This document shows, piece by piece, positions 1-9,464 of a stretch of 64,000 bases of DNA (the stretch's first letter is position 1; each line of letters starts with the position of its first letter). Under the pieces are notes generated by a model. The model saw only the letters and a program-made list of their open reading frames with translations, did not search any database and had not been told where the DNA came from. This DNA comes from Pseudomonas protegens CHA0 (GTDB taxonomy: Bacteria; Pseudomonadota; Gammaproteobacteria; Pseudomonadales; Pseudomonadaceae): contig NC_021237.1 of NCBI RefSeq assembly GCF_000397205.1, forward strand, positions 5,768,501-5,832,500, given 5' to 3'. The translations under genes and the position numbers were made by a program.

Positions 1-92
1 ACGCGGTGGAGTTCGAGTACACCGGCGAGCGCTTTCTGGGGCCCATGCACCCGGACAGCGTAGTGGAACTGTATATCCCGCTGAGCGCCTGA
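1..92 (+). CDS. C-terminal end of an AraC-family regulator with GyrI-like domain (partial)
   Basis: The window opens inside a gene. Reading from base 3 gives 29 residues and a TGA at 90-92. The tail contains YTGERFLGPMHPDSVVELYIPL, close to the end of GyrI-like effector-binding domains, which finish with a hydrophobic ELYIPL-type strand. In Pseudomonas this domain is usually fused behind an AraC helix-turn-helix, so a ligand-responsive regulator is likely. The DNA-binding part is outside the window. A stand-alone GyrI-like protein is the alternative. Confidence 0.55.
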   Translation, partial: AVEFEYTGERFLGPMHPDSVVELYIPLSA

Positions 93-225
93 AACGCCCG
101 GTGAAGGGGCCGACCAGCAGGCTACCGCTGGTCTGCCCCGGCCTATCCAGCGTTGTCTGTCAGCAAAAGTACCTCGGATACCGCTATGCTCTGCAGCCAT
201 TCCCAGGTTACCGAGCGAAGGCCCG

Positions 226-942
226 ATGAGTTTCCAGGCAGGTGTGTTGAACCAGATATCCGGCATCCGTCATGCGTTTTCGACCCTCGGCGCCGCCCTG
301 CCGGCCAACCTGTTCTTCTGCTCGCAGATCCACAGCGGCGAGGTGGTGCAAGCCAGTACCACGCTGCCCAGCGGAATCATCCGCGGCGACGCGGTACTCA
401 CCCATTCCAGCCGGCCCATCGCAGTGGTCACCGCCGACTGCCTGCCGTTGCTGATCAGCAGCGAGGACGGTTCCTGGGTCGCGGCAGTGCACGGCGGCTG
501 GAAAGGCCTGCATGGCGGGATCATCGCCAATGTGCTGCAACACTTCGCCAGCAAGGGCATCACCCCACAGCAATTGCGGGTGGCCATCGGCCCATCGATC
601 AAACCCTGCTGCTATGAAGTCAGCGCCGATTTCATCGACACCCTGTCCGCCACTCAGGACCCGCTGTGGCCGGCCGCACAGGCCCCCTGGAGCCGTGAGC
701 AACCGGCCCCGCTGCTGCCGCCGCAGATTCCGCCACCGCAACCGACCCAGGCCGATTCCCTGTGGTTCGACCTGAGCCGCTATGCCGTGCACTTGCTGCA
801 CGCCGCTGGAATCAGTGATGAACAGATCGAAATCAGCGAGCTGTGCACCTACTGCTCGACCCCGGCCCTGGCCAGTTATCGTCGACGCGGGCACCGGGGT
901 GAAGCCAAGGCCTTCCAGTACTCGTGGATCGGCCGGACATGA
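226..942 (+). CDS. PgeF/YfiH-family multicopper-oxidase-like (laccase-domain) protein
   Basis: The 238-residue protein belongs to the YfiH/PgeF (Cu-oxidase_4) family, whose members act as peptidoglycan-editing or purine-nucleoside enzymes. The metal-site signatures are visible: CSQIHSGEV with His36, TADCLPLL with Cys72, and AVHGGWKGL with His89. The C-terminus has the family's CTYCSTPALASYRRRG segment. Divergence from the usual QVHG and HAGWRG motifs suggests a paralogue rather than the housekeeping pgeF, which in pseudomonads normally sits beside rluD and clpB. The ATG at 226 follows a purine-rich GCGAAGG. Its stop overlaps the next gene by four bases (ATGA), implying coupled translation. 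Confidence 0.8.
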   Translation: MSFQAGVLNQISGIRHAFSTLGAALPANLFFCSQIHSGEVVQASTTLPSGIIRGDAVLTHSSRPIAVVTADCLPLLISSEDGSWVAAVHGGWKGLHGGIIANVLQHFASKGITPQQLRVAIGPSIKPCCYEVSADFIDTLSATQDPLWPAAQAPWSREQPAPLLPPQIPPPQPTQADSLWFDLSRYAVHLLHAAGISDEQIEISELCTYCSTPALASYRRRGHRGEAKAFQYSWIGRT

Positions 943-1394
943 ACCTCGAGAGTGCACTACTCCCAACCTCCCTGAGCGACCTGGAAACCCTGGTCCAGAT
1001 GCGCATCGCGGCGATGCGCGAAAGCCTTGAGCGCCTGGGGCGCTTCGATCCGCAGCGGGCCCGGGAGCGTTTTGCCGCAAGCTTCGCGGCCGAACGCTGC
1101 CACTTCATCCTCAGTGACGGACAGCCCGCAGGCTTTATCCAGAGCCAATCACACGGCGATCATCTGCGCCTGCAGCACCTGTACGTCCTACCGCAATTCC
1201 AAGGGCGGGGCCTCGGCGCCAAGGCCCTGGAGCAGCTTTTGGAACGCTCCGCCAACGAGCAGCTACCCATCCACCTGGATGCGTTGCGCGGCAGTGACTC
1301 GAATCGTTTTTATCGACGCCTGGGTTTTGTTCAGGTGGGTGAAAGTGAATGGGATATTCACTACGTTCGGCCGGCGGATCCACCCCAGGCCTGA
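939..1394 (+). CDS. GNAT-family N-acetyltransferase
   Basis: A 151-residue acetyltransferase. The acetyl-CoA-binding motif A reads LYVLPQFQGRGLGAKAL at about residues 85-101, followed by the C-terminal NRFYRRLGFVQVGE strand. I use the ATG at 939, which overlaps the stop of the preceding gene. A GTG at 924 would add five residues but lies deeper in that gene. The coupled arrangement suggests co-expression with the PgeF-like protein. The acetylated substrate cannot be read from sequence. Confidence 0.85.
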   Translation: MNLESALLPTSLSDLETLVQMRIAAMRESLERLGRFDPQRARERFAASFAAERCHFILSDGQPAGFIQSQSHGDHLRLQHLYVLPQFQGRGLGAKALEQLLERSANEQLPIHLDALRGSDSNRFYRRLGFVQVGESEWDIHYVRPADPPQA

Positions 1395-1490
1395 ACCCGG
1401 TTCCGGTTGGCCACCGAGCCCCTGCTGGTTCTTGGCCAGCAACCTGAGCTAACGTTGCCTCCCCCCTCAGGCCCAACCCAAGGAGTGCCC

Positions 1491-2072
1491 GTGTCTGACA
1501 ACCTCTATGCCCCGCCCCAGGCGGATCTGGTCGCCCCCTCGCCCGAAGCGGCGCAACAGCCGTTCTATGTGGTGTCCAAGGCCAAGTTCCTGACCCTGTA
1601 CATCCTCACCTTCGGTATCTACCAGGTGTACTGGGCCTACAAGAACTGGCATCAGTTCAGGCACGCCAGCGGCCAGGAGCTGTGGCCGGTGGCCCGGGCC
1701 TTCTTCGCGATCTTCTTCACCCATGCGCTGTACCGCGAAGCCGATGCACAGCTCAAGCGCGACGGCCGCAGCCATGACTGGCGGCCCGGTGAACTGGCAA
1801 CCCTGTTTGTGGTGGGGGTGATCATCAACAACGTGGTGGACGCGCTGTCGCGCAAGAACATCGGCTACCCGGTGACCGACATTGCCAGCCTGGCGCTGCT
1901 GCCGGTACTGGCGTGGATCACCTGGCTCGGCCAGCGCGGCCTGAATGCCGCCGCGAAAGATCCCGAAGGCCGCAGCAACGCCCGTTTCACGCCGCTGAAC
2001 TATGTGTTCATCGTGCTCGGGGCGGTGCTGCTGGCCCTGGCGTGCATCGGTGTGATGCTGCCGCCGGAGTGA
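1491..2072 (+). CDS. Conserved polytopic membrane protein of unknown function
   Basis: A 193-residue protein starting at GTG 1491, preceded by AAGGAG six bases upstream. The longer reading from 1407 has no ribosome site. The N-terminus has NLYAPPQADL, a short Pro/Ala-rich motif common before the first helix of small Pseudomonas inner-membrane proteins. At least four hydrophobic segments follow: near residues 30-50, 65-80, 105-120 and 125-145, with a last one at the C-terminus ending in GAVLLALACIGVMLPPE. No catalytic motif is visible. It may be transcribed with the GNAT gene 96 bases upstream. I do not recognise a function. Confidence 0.75.
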   Translation: MSDNLYAPPQADLVAPSPEAAQQPFYVVSKAKFLTLYILTFGIYQVYWAYKNWHQFRHASGQELWPVARAFFAIFFTHALYREADAQLKRDGRSHDWRPGELATLFVVGVIINNVVDALSRKNIGYPVTDIASLALLPVLAWITWLGQRGLNAAAKDPEGRSNARFTPLNYVFIVLGAVLLALACIGVMLPPE

Positions 2073-2081
2073 GCCGAAGAC

Positions 2082-2435
2082 TCAGGCGCTGACGTAGACC
2101 CAGGCCTGGATGCCCGAGGCCAGGGTCACGCTGACCCGCTTGTAGTCCGAGACTTCATAGCTGTCGGCCGCTGCCAGCTCCTCGGGGGTGATGCAGAACA
2201 CGGTGCCGGGAATCGGCGCGCTGTCCGCCGCCCCCGGGCGCAGGATCGGGTGGTGGGTCTTGCCGCTGGCCGCCAGCACCTCGGGGTCGGTGATTTCCAC
2301 CCAGCTCTGTTCGTAGCCAAGCATGGCATCCGCGCTGCCACTCAACTCACGGCCAAAGTTGGCGATCTGCACCGCCTTGTCTTGCAGGGTGCCGTAGGAA
2401 AAAAGATAAACCGATGCATCTGTTGCCGAACTCAT
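2082..2435 (-). CDS. Gamma-glutamylcyclotransferase-like (AIG2/GGACT) protein
   Basis: A 117-residue protein of the gamma-glutamylcyclotransferase/AIG2-like fold. The N-terminal signature FSYGTLQDKAVQ supplies the YGTL loop that binds the gamma-glutamyl group. The second half has GTVFCITPEELAAAD followed by SYEVSDYKR, matching the family's L-x-x-x-D-x-YE...Y-x-R pattern. Members cleave gamma-glutamyl amino acids or glutamyl-amines to 5-oxoproline. The exact substrate is not predictable. It is convergent with the membrane-protein gene (9-base gap) and sits 30 bases downstream of ddlA on the same strand, so it may be read from the ddlA transcript. Confidence 0.8.
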   Translation of the reverse strand: MSSATDASVYLFSYGTLQDKAVQIANFGRELSGSADAMLGYEQSWVEITDPEVLAASGKTHHPILRPGAADSAPIPGTVFCITPEELAAADSYEVSDYKRVSVTLASGIQAWVYVSA

Positions 2436-2465
2436 TCGTCACGTCCTTAACCACGATGATCCGCT

Positions 2466-3560
2466 TCAGCGGTTGATTTTCAGCCCTTGCCGTTCAGCGT
2501 GACGCTCCAGCGCCAGCTCGATCAGGCGGCTCACCAGCTCGCTGTAGCTCATGCCGGTGGCCTGCCAAAGTTTGGGGTACATGCTGATCCGGGTGAAGCC
2601 CGGCAGCGAGTTGATTTCATTGATCAGCACTTCCCCCTCATCGGTGAGAAACACATCGACCCGAGCCAGCCCGGAGCAGCCCAGCACCTGGAATGCCTCG
2701 ACGGCCAGGGCCCGAATGCGCTCGCTGTGCTCGATGCTGATGTCCGCCGGCACCAGCACCTGGGCCGCCTCCCCGTCGATGTACTTGCTGTCGTAGGAAT
2801 AGAAACCGTTGCTGACCACGATCTCGCCGCAGCCACTGGCAATGGGCTGGTCGTTGCCCAGCACCGCGCATTCGATTTCCCGCCCACGCACGGCCGACTC
2901 CACCAGCACCTTGTGATCGAAGCCCAGGGCCAGTTCCACCGCAGCCTCGTATTCGGCCTCATTGTCGACCTTGCTCACCCCCACCGATGAACCCTGGTTG
3001 GCCGGCTTGACGAACAGCGGCAGGCCGAGTGTTTCCCGGGCCCGGGCAAAACCGTAGCGAGCACGGGTGGCCCGGGTCAGGGTGATGAACGGGGTCACCG
3101 CCAGCCCGGCGTCGCGCAGCAGGCGCTTGCTGATGTCCTTGTCCATGCACACCGCCGAACCCAGCACGTCGGAGCCGACAAAGGGCAGGTCGGCCATGCG
3201 CAGCAGGCCCTGCAGGCAACCGTCTTCGCCCAGGGTGCCGTGGACGATGGGGAAGATCACATCGACATGCCCCAGCAGTTCCTGGCTGGAGGTTTCCACC
3301 AGTTGCTGGCTGGCCTTGCCCGGCACCACCGCCAGTTCGCGATTGGACTGGTTGAGGGCGATCAGCGCCGGGTTTTCCTGGTTGATCAGGAAGTTCGAGG
3401 TGTCGTTGAGGTGCCAGTGCCCCTGTTTGTCGATGCCGATCAGCACCGGCTCGAAACGCGTGCGATCCAGGGCATCGACGATATTGCGCGCCGACTGCAG
3501 CGACACTTCGTGTTCGGCCGAACGGCCACCAAAAATAATCCCGACCCGCAACTTGCTCAT
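2466..3560 (-). CDS. ddlA: D-alanine--D-alanine ligase
   Basis: ATP-dependent ligation of two D-alanines for peptidoglycan precursor synthesis in the cytoplasm. From ATG 3560 the protein is 364 residues, the length of E. coli DdlA and longer than the DdlB type. A possible start at 3602 is rejected because GGAAGC lies just before 3560. Family motifs are clear: [15 protein letters not shown] at the N-terminus, [14 protein letters not shown], the ATP-grasp segment [13 protein letters not shown], and the C-terminal metal/product site EINSLPGFT. It is not in a dcw cluster, so it is likely the secondary DdlA copy. A GNAT gene lies 43 bases upstream. Confidence 0.93.
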   Translation of the reverse strand: MSKLRVGIIFGGRSAEHEVSLQSARNIVDALDRTRFEPVLIGIDKQGHWHLNDTSNFLINQENPALIALNQSNRELAVVPGKASQQLVETSSQELLGHVDVIFPIVHGTLGEDGCLQGLLRMADLPFVGSDVLGSAVCMDKDISKRLLRDAGLAVTPFITLTRATRARYGFARARETLGLPLFVKPANQGSSVGVSKVDNEAEYEAAVELALGFDHKVLVESAVRGREIECAVLGNDQPIASGCGEIVVSNGFYSYDSKYIDGEAAQVLVPADISIEHSERIRALAVEAFQVLGCSGLARVDVFLTDEGEVLINEINSLPGFTRISMYPKLWQATGMSYSELVSRLIELALERHAERQGLKINR

Positions 3561-3603
3561 GACTGCTTCCCGTTGAAAAAATGATTGCTGACGGTTCTTC
3601 AAT

Positions 3604-4083
3604 TCAGCTGGGGCTGTAACGCAAATGGATCAGCGCCACTCGCTCCTGTTCCTTGTTCTTGCGCTCTTCGATGGCGAACGGCACAAAGCCCAGCTTCGGA
3701 TAGAGCAGCAACCCCGCCACGTTGCTGTTGAAGCACGACAGCGTCACCTCGCTGGCCTGGTGCTTGCTGTGGGCGATGTGGATCATCTGCCCGATCAATT
3801 GCGCCGCCAGGCCCGCGCCGCGCACCTCTGGGTCGACGATGACATTGCCGATGGTACAGGTGCCGCCGCGAGCCCAGCGGTAGAAGTTGGCAAAGCCCAC
3901 TACCTGCCCGTCACGCTCGATCACCGTCGAGTCGCTGCGCTGGGCGATGGAGTCGCGCAACTGCTCGTGGGTCAGCGGCCAGGTGGCGGCGGGAAAGAAG
4001 AAATACAGCTCCTGGGGATTGCCCACGAAACTGCAGATCCGCGGAATGTCCGCCTCTGCCACCGGGCGAAAAACAACAGCCAT
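3604..4083 (-). CDS. GNAT-family N-acetyltransferase
   Basis: A 159-residue acetyltransferase from ATG 4083. The longer frame to 4239 has no typical start and would add a composition unlike protein. Motif A is [20 protein letters not shown], followed by an Asn/Cys-containing beta strand ([12 protein letters not shown]) and the terminal [10 protein letters not shown]. It is upstream of and co-directional with ddlA, 43 bases apart. The substrate is unknown. Confidence 0.85.
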   Translation of the reverse strand: MAVVFRPVAEADIPRICSFVGNPQELYFFFPAATWPLTHEQLRDSIAQRSDSTVIERDGQVVGFANFYRWARGGTCTIGNVIVDPEVRGAGLAAQLIGQMIHIAHSKHQASEVTLSCFNSNVAGLLLYPKLGFVPFAIEERKNKEQERVALIHLRYSPS

Positions 4084-4156
4084 GTTCGGTCTCCTGATAC
4101 GGGGACGGGTCGTCCTTGTTGGGGGCGGATACTGGCCGGCGCAAGGCACCGGCCGT

Positions 4157-4798
4157 TCAGCGATTGGCCAGCAGATGCCCGCCGAACAGCACATAGCAAC
4201 CACCGGCCAGGCGGTCCAGCCAGCGCCGGGCCCGGGCATAGAACCCGGCCACCCGGCTGCTGGCGAAAAACAGCGCCACGCAGCAGTACCAGGACAACGA
4301 CAGGCCAGCCATGGTCAGCACCGCCAGCCCCAGTAGCAGAGGTGGCGGGGAGGCCGGCATCGAAGTGGCAAAAATGGTGGCCACGAACAGCGCCGACTTG
4401 GGGTTGGTCATGTTGCCGAGAAAACCCAGCCGGTAGGCCGAGAACAGGCTGCGCGCAGCATGGCTCGCGCCATCGGTGGTCGGGGTCTCCAGGGCCGGCT
4501 TGCGCTTGAACTGCTTGAGCCCCAGGTAGATCAGGTAACAGCCACCGGCAACCTTGAACAACACGAACAGCGCCGGCGCCGCGCTGAACAGCGATTTGAT
4601 GCCCAAGCCTCCCGCCAGCCCCCAGAGCACGGTGCCGCTGGCCACCCCCAGGGCGGCGAACAGGCCATGGCGCCGCGAACAGCCCGCCGCCAGTTGTGCA
4701 GTGGTGAAAAAGTTCGGCCCGGGGGTGATCACCGCCACGCTCCAGAGCAGGGCCAGCGACAACAACGGGGCGAGGTAAACCAGGTGCGAGGTGTACAT
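4157..4798 (-). CDS. LysE/RhtB-family amino-acid exporter
   Basis: A 213-residue inner-membrane protein with about six hydrophobic segments. The family hallmark ITPGPNFFTTAQLAAGCSRR is present at about residues 24-43, followed by LFAALGVASGTVLWG. A later FLGNMTNPKSALFVATIFAT block is also typical of LysE/RhtB exporters, which expel amino acids or related metabolites by proton exchange. It is divergent from an AraC-type regulator at 5041, a common regulator-exporter pairing in pseudomonads. Substrate unknown. Confidence 0.88.
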   Translation of the reverse strand: MYTSHLVYLAPLLSLALLWSVAVITPGPNFFTTAQLAAGCSRRHGLFAALGVASGTVLWGLAGGLGIKSLFSAAPALFVLFKVAGGCYLIYLGLKQFKRKPALETPTTDGASHAARSLFSAYRLGFLGNMTNPKSALFVATIFATSMPASPPPLLLGLAVLTMAGLSLSWYCCVALFFASSRVAGFYARARRWLDRLAGGCYVLFGGHLLANR

Positions 4799-5040
4799 GG
4801 GAACAGATGGCCATGAAGAGGGTCCGGGGGAACGACGCTACTCCACTCGCGCCTGCCCAGGCAACCGCCGATTGGCCTCGAAACCCGGCTCAGGCAACAA
4901 GCCATCGTGCAGCGCCGGAACCCTCCTGCAAGCCGCCCGTCTTCGGGCAGAACCGCTACGGCGTAGAACCGAGGGGCAAGACAGCCAGCGCGCCCCTGAG
5001 TTAACGTACGGCCCTTGGTTTCATCCATCAGGACCGTTCC
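4799..5040. promoter_or_regulatory. Divergent intergenic region between the LysE exporter and the AraC regulator
   Basis: These 242 bases separate two divergent start codons and must hold both promoters. I see no open frame with a believable start and no strong inverted repeat, so I cannot point to a specific operator. An AGGA just before ATG 5041 is the likely ribosome site of the regulator. Confidence 0.4.
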
Positions 5041-5850
5041 ATGGCCAAACCCGCAGCTGTCACCGACTGGGTTCACCGCGCGCCGCCCGCCCGGGGCCTG
5101 GAGCGCATCGAGGCGTATTTCGCCGGCCATGGCTATGACATGCACCGCCATGACACCTACGCCATCGGCCGCACCCTGCACGGGGTGCAGAGCTTCCAGT
5201 ACCGCGGCGGCTGGCGCCACAGCCTGCCCGGCGCCACCATGGTCCTGCACCCCGACGAAGCCCACGACGGCGAGGCCGGCACCCACGACGGCTTTCACTA
5301 CCGCATGCTGTATGTCGAGCCGGCGCTGATCCAGCAGATCCTCGGCGGCCAGCCGCTGCCCTTCATTACTGGCGGCCTGTCCAACGACCCGCGGCTGTTT
5401 GCCGCCACCGAGGCCCTGCTGCGTGGGGTCGACAGCCCCCTGGACCCGCTGGAACAGGAAGACGCCCTGTTCGACCTGGCCCATGCCCTGAACAGCGTCT
5501 CCGGGGTCGCCCAATCACGGCAACGTTTCGACTATGTGGCGGCCGAGCGGGCCCGGGAATACATCCACAGTGCCCTGGACCGCACCCTGACCCTGGAGGA
5601 ACTGGCGGCCCACAGCGGGCGCGACCGCTGGAGCCTGTCCCGGGATTTTCGTTTGCTGTTCGGCACCAGCCCCTACCGCTACCTGAGCATGCGCCGCCTG
5701 GACCTGGTCCGCGCGCTGCTGGTGCAGGGCCAGAGCCTGGCCAACGCCGCACTGATCGCCGGCTTCACCGACCAGAGCCACATGAGCCGGCAGTTTCGCC
5801 AGACCTACGGCCTGCCACCGGCGCGCTGGCTGAAGATGCTCGGCCGCTGA
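5041..5850 (+). CDS. AraC-family transcriptional regulator
   Basis: A 269-residue regulator with an N-terminal AraC-binding cupin-like domain (residues about 10-150; His-rich segments such as GHGYDMHRHDTYAIGRTL) and a C-terminal double helix-turn-helix (about 170-269). The HTH is typical: LTLEELAAHSGRDRWSLSRD, then PYRYLSMRRLDLVRALL, then IAGFTDQSHMSRQFRQTYG. Divergence from the LysE exporter suggests it controls that gene, perhaps in response to an amino acid. That link is inference from position. Confidence 0.9.
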   Translation: MAKPAAVTDWVHRAPPARGLERIEAYFAGHGYDMHRHDTYAIGRTLHGVQSFQYRGGWRHSLPGATMVLHPDEAHDGEAGTHDGFHYRMLYVEPALIQQILGGQPLPFITGGLSNDPRLFAATEALLRGVDSPLDPLEQEDALFDLAHALNSVSGVAQSRQRFDYVAAERAREYIHSALDRTLTLEELAAHSGRDRWSLSRDFRLLFGTSPYRYLSMRRLDLVRALLVQGQSLANAALIAGFTDQSHMSRQFRQTYGLPPARWLKMLGR

Positions 5851-5931
5851 GGCCACACACGATCGTTCAAGAAGCCCTAGCCCCTGGCTGTTTACCCTCA
5901 GCGCTCATTCATCACTGAGGTGGACCACACC

Positions 5932-6318
5932 ATGCAAAACCCTGCCCCGCAAGACGCCTACCAGAGCATCAACTTCGCCAGCAAACTCGGCCTGTTCAGC
6001 GAACACTGGACCCCCAAGGTGATTGCCGAGATGAACGACTACCAGTTCAAGATCTCCAAGTTGCAGGGCGAATTCGTCTGGCACTCCCACGCCGACACCG
6101 ATGAAACCTTCATCGTGCTCGACGGCCAGTTGTACATCGACTTCCGTGACGGCCGGGTGGCCATCGGCAGTGGCGAGATGTTCGTGGTGCCCAAGGGCGT
6201 CGAGCACAAACCCTGGGCCGAGCAGGAGGTCAAACTGCTGCTGATCGAACCCAAGGGCGTGCTCAACACCGGCGATCAAGGTGGCGAACGCACCGCCCAG
6301 AACGACGTCTGGATCTGA
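5932..6318 (+). CDS. Single-domain cupin protein
   Basis: A 128-residue cupin. Motif 1 is [20 protein letters not shown], containing the two His and one Glu metal ligands with the expected spacing. Motif 2 is [19 protein letters not shown], with the fourth ligand His. ATG 5932 is chosen because GAGG lies about ten bases upstream; an in-frame GTG at 5920 is less likely. It lies 81 bases after the AraC gene on the same strand and could share its transcript. Activity is unknown; small cupins may be dioxygenases, isomerases or sensors. Confidence 0.88.
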   Translation: MQNPAPQDAYQSINFASKLGLFSEHWTPKVIAEMNDYQFKISKLQGEFVWHSHADTDETFIVLDGQLYIDFRDGRVAIGSGEMFVVPKGVEHKPWAEQEVKLLLIEPKGVLNTGDQGGERTAQNDVWI

Positions 6319-6576
6319 TCCTCACCGCTGAACCTGCGAGACGGAAAAAGGAATTTCTGCCTCTTGAACACAGTCAGACACAGCAACACGTCATCGATCG
6401 ACTACCCTTGGCCGACCAATGGTGCGTCAAAAACTGTACGTCAGTGCAAAAAGCACAGGTAGAGTGACGCTCTTATTTTTCTGTGCGATGGCTCTAGTGC
6501 AGGGACTACAGCCTGGTCCCAGCTTTCGATGACGCCCATGGCGCGTCCATTACCTGTTGCGACCCCTGATCCCTGA
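6319..6576. other. Intergenic region upstream of bphO
   Basis: These 258 bases are more AT-rich than the flanking genes and contain no convincing frame. They hold the promoter of the bphO-bphP pair and probably the end of the cupin transcript. Short repeats such as GTGCAAAAAGCAC occur near 6447. No standard ribosome site is seen close to ATG 6577. Confidence 0.4.
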
Positions 6577-7191
6577 ATGCCCAAACCGCACCAAGACACC
6601 ACCGCCCCCACCCTGCTTCAAGACCTGCGCGCCGGCACCGCGACCTTGCACGTGGCCCTGGAAAAGCGCCTGCCGTTCTTCTCCGAGCATCTCGATGCGG
6701 CCTGGTACCGGCGCCTGATCCAGGCCTATTTCGGCTTCTATCAGCCCCTGGAGGCGGCCCTGCATGACAGCGGCCTGATCCCTGCCGGCTACGACCCGGA
6801 GCAGCGCCGCAAGACCCCGGCCCTGGCCGGCGACCTGCAGGCCCTGGGCCTGGCCCCGGAGCGCATCGACGCCCTGCCCCGCTGCGACCATCTGCCCGCA
6901 CTGGCCAGCCCCGGCGCGTGCCTGGGCGCCCTCTATGTACTGGAGGGCGCGACCCTGGGCGGGCAGATCCTGCGCCGGGAAATGGCCCAGCGCCTGGACC
7001 TGCACGGGGATAACGGCGGGGCTTTCCTCGACGTGTATGGCGCCGCCACCGGGCGGCGCTGGAAAGACTTTCTCGACTACCTGGGGCGCATGCCCGAGGA
7101 CGCGAGCGCACGACAACAAGTGGTCAGCGCCGCGCAATCCACATTTGCCTGTTTCGAGCAATGGCTCGACAGCCGCGAGGTGCTGCTATGA
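6577..7191 (+). CDS. bphO: Biliverdin-producing heme oxygenase
   Basis: A 204-residue heme oxygenase that opens heme to biliverdin, CO and iron, supplying chromophore for the phytochrome encoded next. The N-terminal LRAGTATLHVALEKRLPFF carries the proximal heme ligand His25. The distal-helix signature CLGALYVLEGATLGGQIL is present near residues 112-130. Its TGA overlaps the ATG of bphP by four bases, so enzyme and apoprotein are translationally coupled. This is the standard bphO-bphP arrangement of pseudomonads. Confidence 0.93.
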   Translation: MPKPHQDTTAPTLLQDLRAGTATLHVALEKRLPFFSEHLDAAWYRRLIQAYFGFYQPLEAALHDSGLIPAGYDPEQRRKTPALAGDLQALGLAPERIDALPRCDHLPALASPGACLGALYVLEGATLGGQILRREMAQRLDLHGDNGGAFLDVYGAATGRRWKDFLDYLGRMPEDASARQQVVSAAQSTFACFEQWLDSREVLL

Positions 7192-9428
7192 CCCCACAAG
7201 ACGCCCAAGCCTTCGAACAACTGCTGGCCAACTGCGCCGATGAGCCAATCCGCTCCCCCGGGGCGATCCAGCCCCATGGCGTGCTGCTGACGCTGTCGGA
7301 GCCGGAGCTGCGCATCCAGCAGATCAGCGCCAACGTCGAGGCCCTGCTGGGCCAGCCTGCCGCGCAGGTCCTCGGCCAGCCCCTGGAGCAACTGCTGGGA
7401 GACACCGACGGCCAGCGCATCCGCGAGGTGCTGCAACTGCCGCGCTTGTCCGATGCGCCGCCGCTGCACCTGGCCGTCAATGGCGCGCGCTTCGAAGGCT
7501 TGCTGCATCGCCACCAGGGAGTGCTGATGCTGGAGCTGGAAATCCAGCTCGAACACCTGCAGCCCCAGCACCTGAAAGAGCAGACCGAGAACCTGGGGCG
7601 CCTGCTGCGGCGCTTGCAGACGGCCAAGACCCTGAATGAGCTGTACACCATCAGCGTCAGCGAAATCCAGGCGATGACCGGCTACGACCGGGTGCTGATC
7701 TACCGCTTCGAAGAGGAAGGCCACGGCCAGGTGATCGCCGAAGCCACCCGCCCCACCATGGAAGTGTTCAATGGCTTGTTCTTCCCGGCCTCGGACATTC
7801 CCCAGCAAGCCCGCGAGCTGTACCGCAGCAACTGGCTGCGGATCATCCCCAACGCCGACTACCAGCCGGTGCCCCTGCTGCCGGCGCTGCGCCCGGACAC
7901 TCAGCAGGCCCTGGACCTGAGCTTCGCCACCCTGCGCAGCGTGTCGCCGATCCACTGCCAGTACATGAAGAACATGGGCGTGCTGTCCTCCATGAGCATT
8001 TCCCTGCTCAAGGGCGACCAGCTCTGGGGCCTGATCAGTTGCGGCAACCGCCAGCCGCTGCTGGTGCCCCACGAGCTGCGCATTGCCTGCCAGACCATCG
8101 GCCAGGTGCTGTCGTTGCAGATCAGCGCCATGGAAGCCCTGGATATCAGCCGCCAGCGGGAAGAGAAAGTCGCCGCCCTGGCCAGCCTCGACCAGGCCAT
8201 GCGCGACACCCCCGACAGCGTCTTCGACGGCCTGACCCAGGTGCCGCAACTACTGCTGGAGCTGACCCAGGCCGGTGGCGTGGCAATCATCGAAGACAAG
8301 CAACTGCACTGCTTCGGCAACTGCCCGCCCCAGGACGAAATCCGCGCCCTGCACCGCTGGCTGCAAGGCACCGGGCAGGCGGTGTTCGCCAGCCATCACC
8401 TGGCCAGCGTCTACCCGCCGGCGGCGAGTTATCAACAGGTGGCCAGCGGGGTCCTGGCCATGACCCTGCCCAAGCCTGTGGATAACGGCGTGCTGTGGTT
8501 CCGCCCGGAAGTGAAGGAAAACATCAACTGGAGCGGCAACCCGCAAAAGCCCCTGGACCTGGAAAACTCCGACGCCGGCCTGCGCCTGCGGCCGCGTACC
8601 TCGTTCGAGATCTGGAAAGTGGAGATGGCCGGGATCGCCACCAAGTGGAGCCACGGCGACCGCTTCGCCGCCAATGACCTGCGCCGCTCGGCCCTGGAGC
8701 ACGACCTGGCGCGCCAGGTGCTGCGCGAGCAACAGGCCGTGCGCGCCCGGGACGAACTGGTGGCGGTGGTGTCCCACGACCTGCGCAACCCGATGACCGT
8801 GATCTCCATGCTCTGCGGCATGATGCAGAAGGCCTTCAGTTCCGATGGCCCGCATACCTCACGGCGCATTTCATCGGCCATCGACACCATGCAGCAGGCC
8901 GCCAGCCGCATGAACAATCTCCTGGAAGACCTGCTGGACACCTCCAAGATCGAGGCCGGGCGCTACAGCATCGCCCCGCAGCCGCTGGACGTCAGCCAGA
9001 TGTTCGAAGAGGCCTATTCATTGCTGGCGCCACTGGCCCTGGACAAGGCCATCGACATCAGCTTCCACGCCGAACCGGACCTCAGGATCAACGCCGACCC
9101 CGAGCGCCTGTTCCAGGTGCTGTCGAACCTGGTGGGCAACGCCATCAAGTTCACCCCCAAACAGGGCAAGGTCGGGGTGGTGGCGATGTCCGACGGCGAG
9201 CAGATCGTGTTCAGCGTGCGCGACTCCGGGGAGGGCATTCCCACCGACCAGTTGCCATTCATTTTCGACCGCTACTGGACCCTGAAGGAAGGCAACCCCA
9301 ACGGCACCGGCCTGGGGCTGTACATCACCCAGGGCATCATCCACGCCCACGGCGGCAAGATCGAAGCCCACAGCGAAGTGGGCAAGGGCAGCGAGTTCCG
9401 CTTCAGCGTGCCGCGCGCCAGCCTCTGA
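7188..9428 (+). CDS. bphP: Bacteriophytochrome sensor histidine kinase
   Basis: A 746-residue red/far-red light sensor. Order: PAS with the biliverdin-attachment Cys16 (LLANCADEPIRSPGAIQPHG), GAF with the chromophore-pocket motif FFPASDIPQQARELY, PHY (about 320-500), HisKA with VAVVSHDLRNPMTV (phospho-accepting His530), and a HATPase domain with NAIKFTPKQGK and GTGLGLYITQGI near the end. ATG 7188 overlaps the bphO stop. There is no response regulator beside it. In P. aeruginosa BphP is reported to signal through AlgB, so an unlinked partner is plausible here. Confidence 0.95.
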   Translation: MTPQDAQAFEQLLANCADEPIRSPGAIQPHGVLLTLSEPELRIQQISANVEALLGQPAAQVLGQPLEQLLGDTDGQRIREVLQLPRLSDAPPLHLAVNGARFEGLLHRHQGVLMLELEIQLEHLQPQHLKEQTENLGRLLRRLQTAKTLNELYTISVSEIQAMTGYDRVLIYRFEEEGHGQVIAEATRPTMEVFNGLFFPASDIPQQARELYRSNWLRIIPNADYQPVPLLPALRPDTQQALDLSFATLRSVSPIHCQYMKNMGVLSSMSISLLKGDQLWGLISCGNRQPLLVPHELRIACQTIGQVLSLQISAMEALDISRQREEKVAALASLDQAMRDTPDSVFDGLTQVPQLLLELTQAGGVAIIEDKQLHCFGNCPPQDEIRALHRWLQGTGQAVFASHHLASVYPPAASYQQVASGVLAMTLPKPVDNGVLWFRPEVKENINWSGNPQKPLDLENSDAGLRLRPRTSFEIWKVEMAGIATKWSHGDRFAANDLRRSALEHDLARQVLREQQAVRARDELVAVVSHDLRNPMTVISMLCGMMQKAFSSDGPHTSRRISSAIDTMQQAASRMNNLLEDLLDTSKIEAGRYSIAPQPLDVSQMFEEAYSLLAPLALDKAIDISFHAEPDLRINADPERLFQVLSNLVGNAIKFTPKQGKVGVVAMSDGEQIVFSVRDSGEGIPTDQLPFIFDRYWTLKEGNPNGTGLGLYITQGIIHAHGGKIEAHSEVGKGSEFRFSVPRASL

Positions 9429-9464
9429 CCCATAGCCCGGGGCTGGCCATTGGGCCCCGGGCGC

